From positions 1-7,085 of the forward strand of contig JADGNT010000253.1 in assembly GCA_017883345.1 (NCBI GenBank): a DNA stretch of 7,085 nt, given 5' to 3'. Shown here piece by piece: positions 6,675 through 7,085 of this stretch. Made by a program: the position numbers and the translations under genes. Source of the DNA: Candidatus Solibacter sp. GTDB taxonomy: Bacteria > Acidobacteriota > Terriglobia > Bryobacterales > Bryobacteraceae. Every line of letters begins with the position of its first letter. Position 1 is the stretch's first letter. The notes beneath the pieces are model-generated. The model was not told the origin of the DNA. It made no database searches and was given only the letters and a program-made list of their open reading frames with translations.

Positions 6675-6685
6675 AACGCGTTAAA
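6672..6685. promoter_or_regulatory. Perfect 14-base palindrome, possible operator
   Basis: TTTAACGCGTTAAA reads the same on both strands over 14 bases, with AT-rich arms in GC-rich surroundings. It sits about 60 bases upstream of the inferred transcription start of the receptor operon, where an activator could bind. It is also just past the hairpin at 6686-6737 as read on the minus strand, so its TTTAA arm could serve as a short T-run. The regulator is unknown. Confidence 0.45.
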
Positions 6686-6737
6686 GGCCGGGAACTCCCT
6701 TTCCCCGCGCTGATTCCTAAGGGGGTTCCTTCCGGCC
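6686..6737 (-). terminator. Long hairpin downstream of the right-edge gene, possible terminator
   Basis: GGCCGG (6686-6691) pairs with CCGGCC (6732-6737), GAAC (6692-6695) with GTTC (6725-6728), TCCC (6696-6699) with GGGG (6721-6724, one G-T wobble), and TT (6700-6701) with AA (6719-6720). A three-base bulge (6729-6731) and a 17-base loop are the only gaps in 16 pairs. It begins 51 bases past the stop of the right-edge gene, and on the minus strand is followed by TTTAA, a weak T-run. Termination of that gene is the simplest reading; a structured regulatory region is the alternative. Confidence 0.4.
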
Positions 6738-6788
6738 TGGACGCCACGGGAAAAAGATGGCCCTGCCGCCGTACGCCGGAGACAGGGA

Positions 6789-7085
6789 TCAATCCAAACG
6801 ATGGGCGGCGACGATCTGCGGCTGGAGCGCGACTTCGCCCTGCACGTTGAAGCGTATCACAGCCTCAAACAACGGCATGGGGGCTCCGTTCCTGACCGAG
6901 AGCCTGGAGAGCAGTTCCGCGATGCGATCTTCCCTGGTGACAAACTCCGCGGCGCCCTGCGTTCCGTAACCCGAAATGCCCGCAAGGGTAACCGCCCGGC
7001 GCTTCGAGTTGAGAGCGGCCGTCATGGACACGATCGCATAGTCGAACTGTTCCGGCCGGGGTGAGCCCACAAATGAGGCGGCCTC
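6789..7085 (-). CDS. Unrecognised protein, C-terminal 98 residues (5' end outside window)
   Basis: The minus-strand frame is open from the window edge to TGA at 6791-6789. A GTG at 7070 exists, but the frame continues upstream of it, so the true start is probably outside. The visible part alternates strand-like and helix-like segments: YAIVSMTAAL, RAVTLAGISGYGTQGAAEF, a charged helix (TREDRIAELLSRL), then FEAVIRFNVQGEVALQPQIVAAHR at the end. There is no membrane segment or cysteine. I cannot name the family with confidence. The Gly-rich AGISGYGTQGAAEF stretch recalls C-termini of uncharacterised acidobacterial proteins, some of which I believe carry N-terminal DNA-binding domains; this is weak recollection only. 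The codon pattern looks like that of a real gene. It lies upstream of the receptor operon in the same direction, separated by 334 bases and a hairpin, so it is probably a separate unit. Confidence 0.7.
   Translation of the reverse strand, partial: EAASFVGSPRPEQFDYAIVSMTAALNSKRRAVTLAGISGYGTQGAAEFVTREDRIAELLSRLSVRNGAPMPLFEAVIRFNVQGEVALQPQIVAAHRLD

Larger units (their letters stand above)
6455..6788 (-). other. Control region and 5' leader of the receptor operon
   Basis: This stretch of 334 bases between two minus-strand genes holds no convincing gene. From the upstream gene inward it contains a long hairpin (6686-6737), a perfect palindrome (6672-6685), a dyad (6650-6674), a -10-like TATAAG (6618-6623) and a leader of roughly 150 bases ending in a strong ribosome site. 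The leader carries a 7-base inverted pair TGCCGGC/GCCGGCA (6532-6538 and 6565-6571). In-frame ATGs at 6505 and 6490 lack ribosome sites. The transcription start is inferred, not seen. Confidence 0.55.

Noticed and set aside
1..7085. CRISPR array, tRNA, rRNA, insertion sequence or phage genes
   Set aside because: No regularly spaced direct repeats, cloverleaf sequence, transposase motifs or phage-like genes were seen.

Overview
This GC-rich window looks like chromosomal DNA from an Acidobacteriota bacterium of the Solibacter/Bryobacterales type. That placement is inference. It rests on the very large Oar-like TonB-dependent receptor with an N-terminal carboxypeptidase-regulatory-like domain, a Tat-exported Gfo/Idh/MocA oxidoreductase next to an exported DUF1080 protein, and an OmcA/MtrC-type multiheme cytochrome. 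No rRNA, tRNA, CRISPR array, transposase or phage gene was seen.

Layout from left to right. Bases 1-531 (+) are the 3' end of a multiheme c-type cytochrome gene, with five CXXCH motifs visible. Bases 532-746 are a convergent intergenic region packed with perfect hairpins, including a compact three-hairpin near-palindrome (572-623). A 10-base inverted match bounds the stretch 572-744. Reading on the minus strand from the right, a TonB-dependent receptor (6454 to 2885), a DUF1080 (3-keto-disaccharide hydrolase-like) secreted protein (2803 to 1997) and a Tat-exported Gfo/Idh/MocA oxidoreductase (1958 to 747) form a probable three-gene operon, with gaps of 81 and 38 bases. Upstream of the receptor is a control region of about 330 bases (6455-6788). 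It holds a perfect 14-base palindrome, a second dyad, a weak -10-like hexamer and a long hairpin. At the right edge (6789-7085, minus) is the C-terminal end of a protein I do not recognise.

How the genes could work together (inference). The receptor would bring a glycoside or oligosaccharide across the outer membrane. The exported oxidoreductase would oxidise a sugar hydroxyl, probably C3. The DUF1080 protein would then cleave the activated 3-keto-glycoside by elimination or hydrolysis. No SusD-like partner, classical glycoside hydrolase or inner-membrane transporter is visible. The convergently encoded cytochrome belongs to a separate transcription unit, and no functional link to the operon can be shown from sequence alone.

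The main points worth a second look are the periplasmic oxidation-elimination cassette, the multi-hairpin element between the convergent genes, and the palindromic control region ahead of the receptor.
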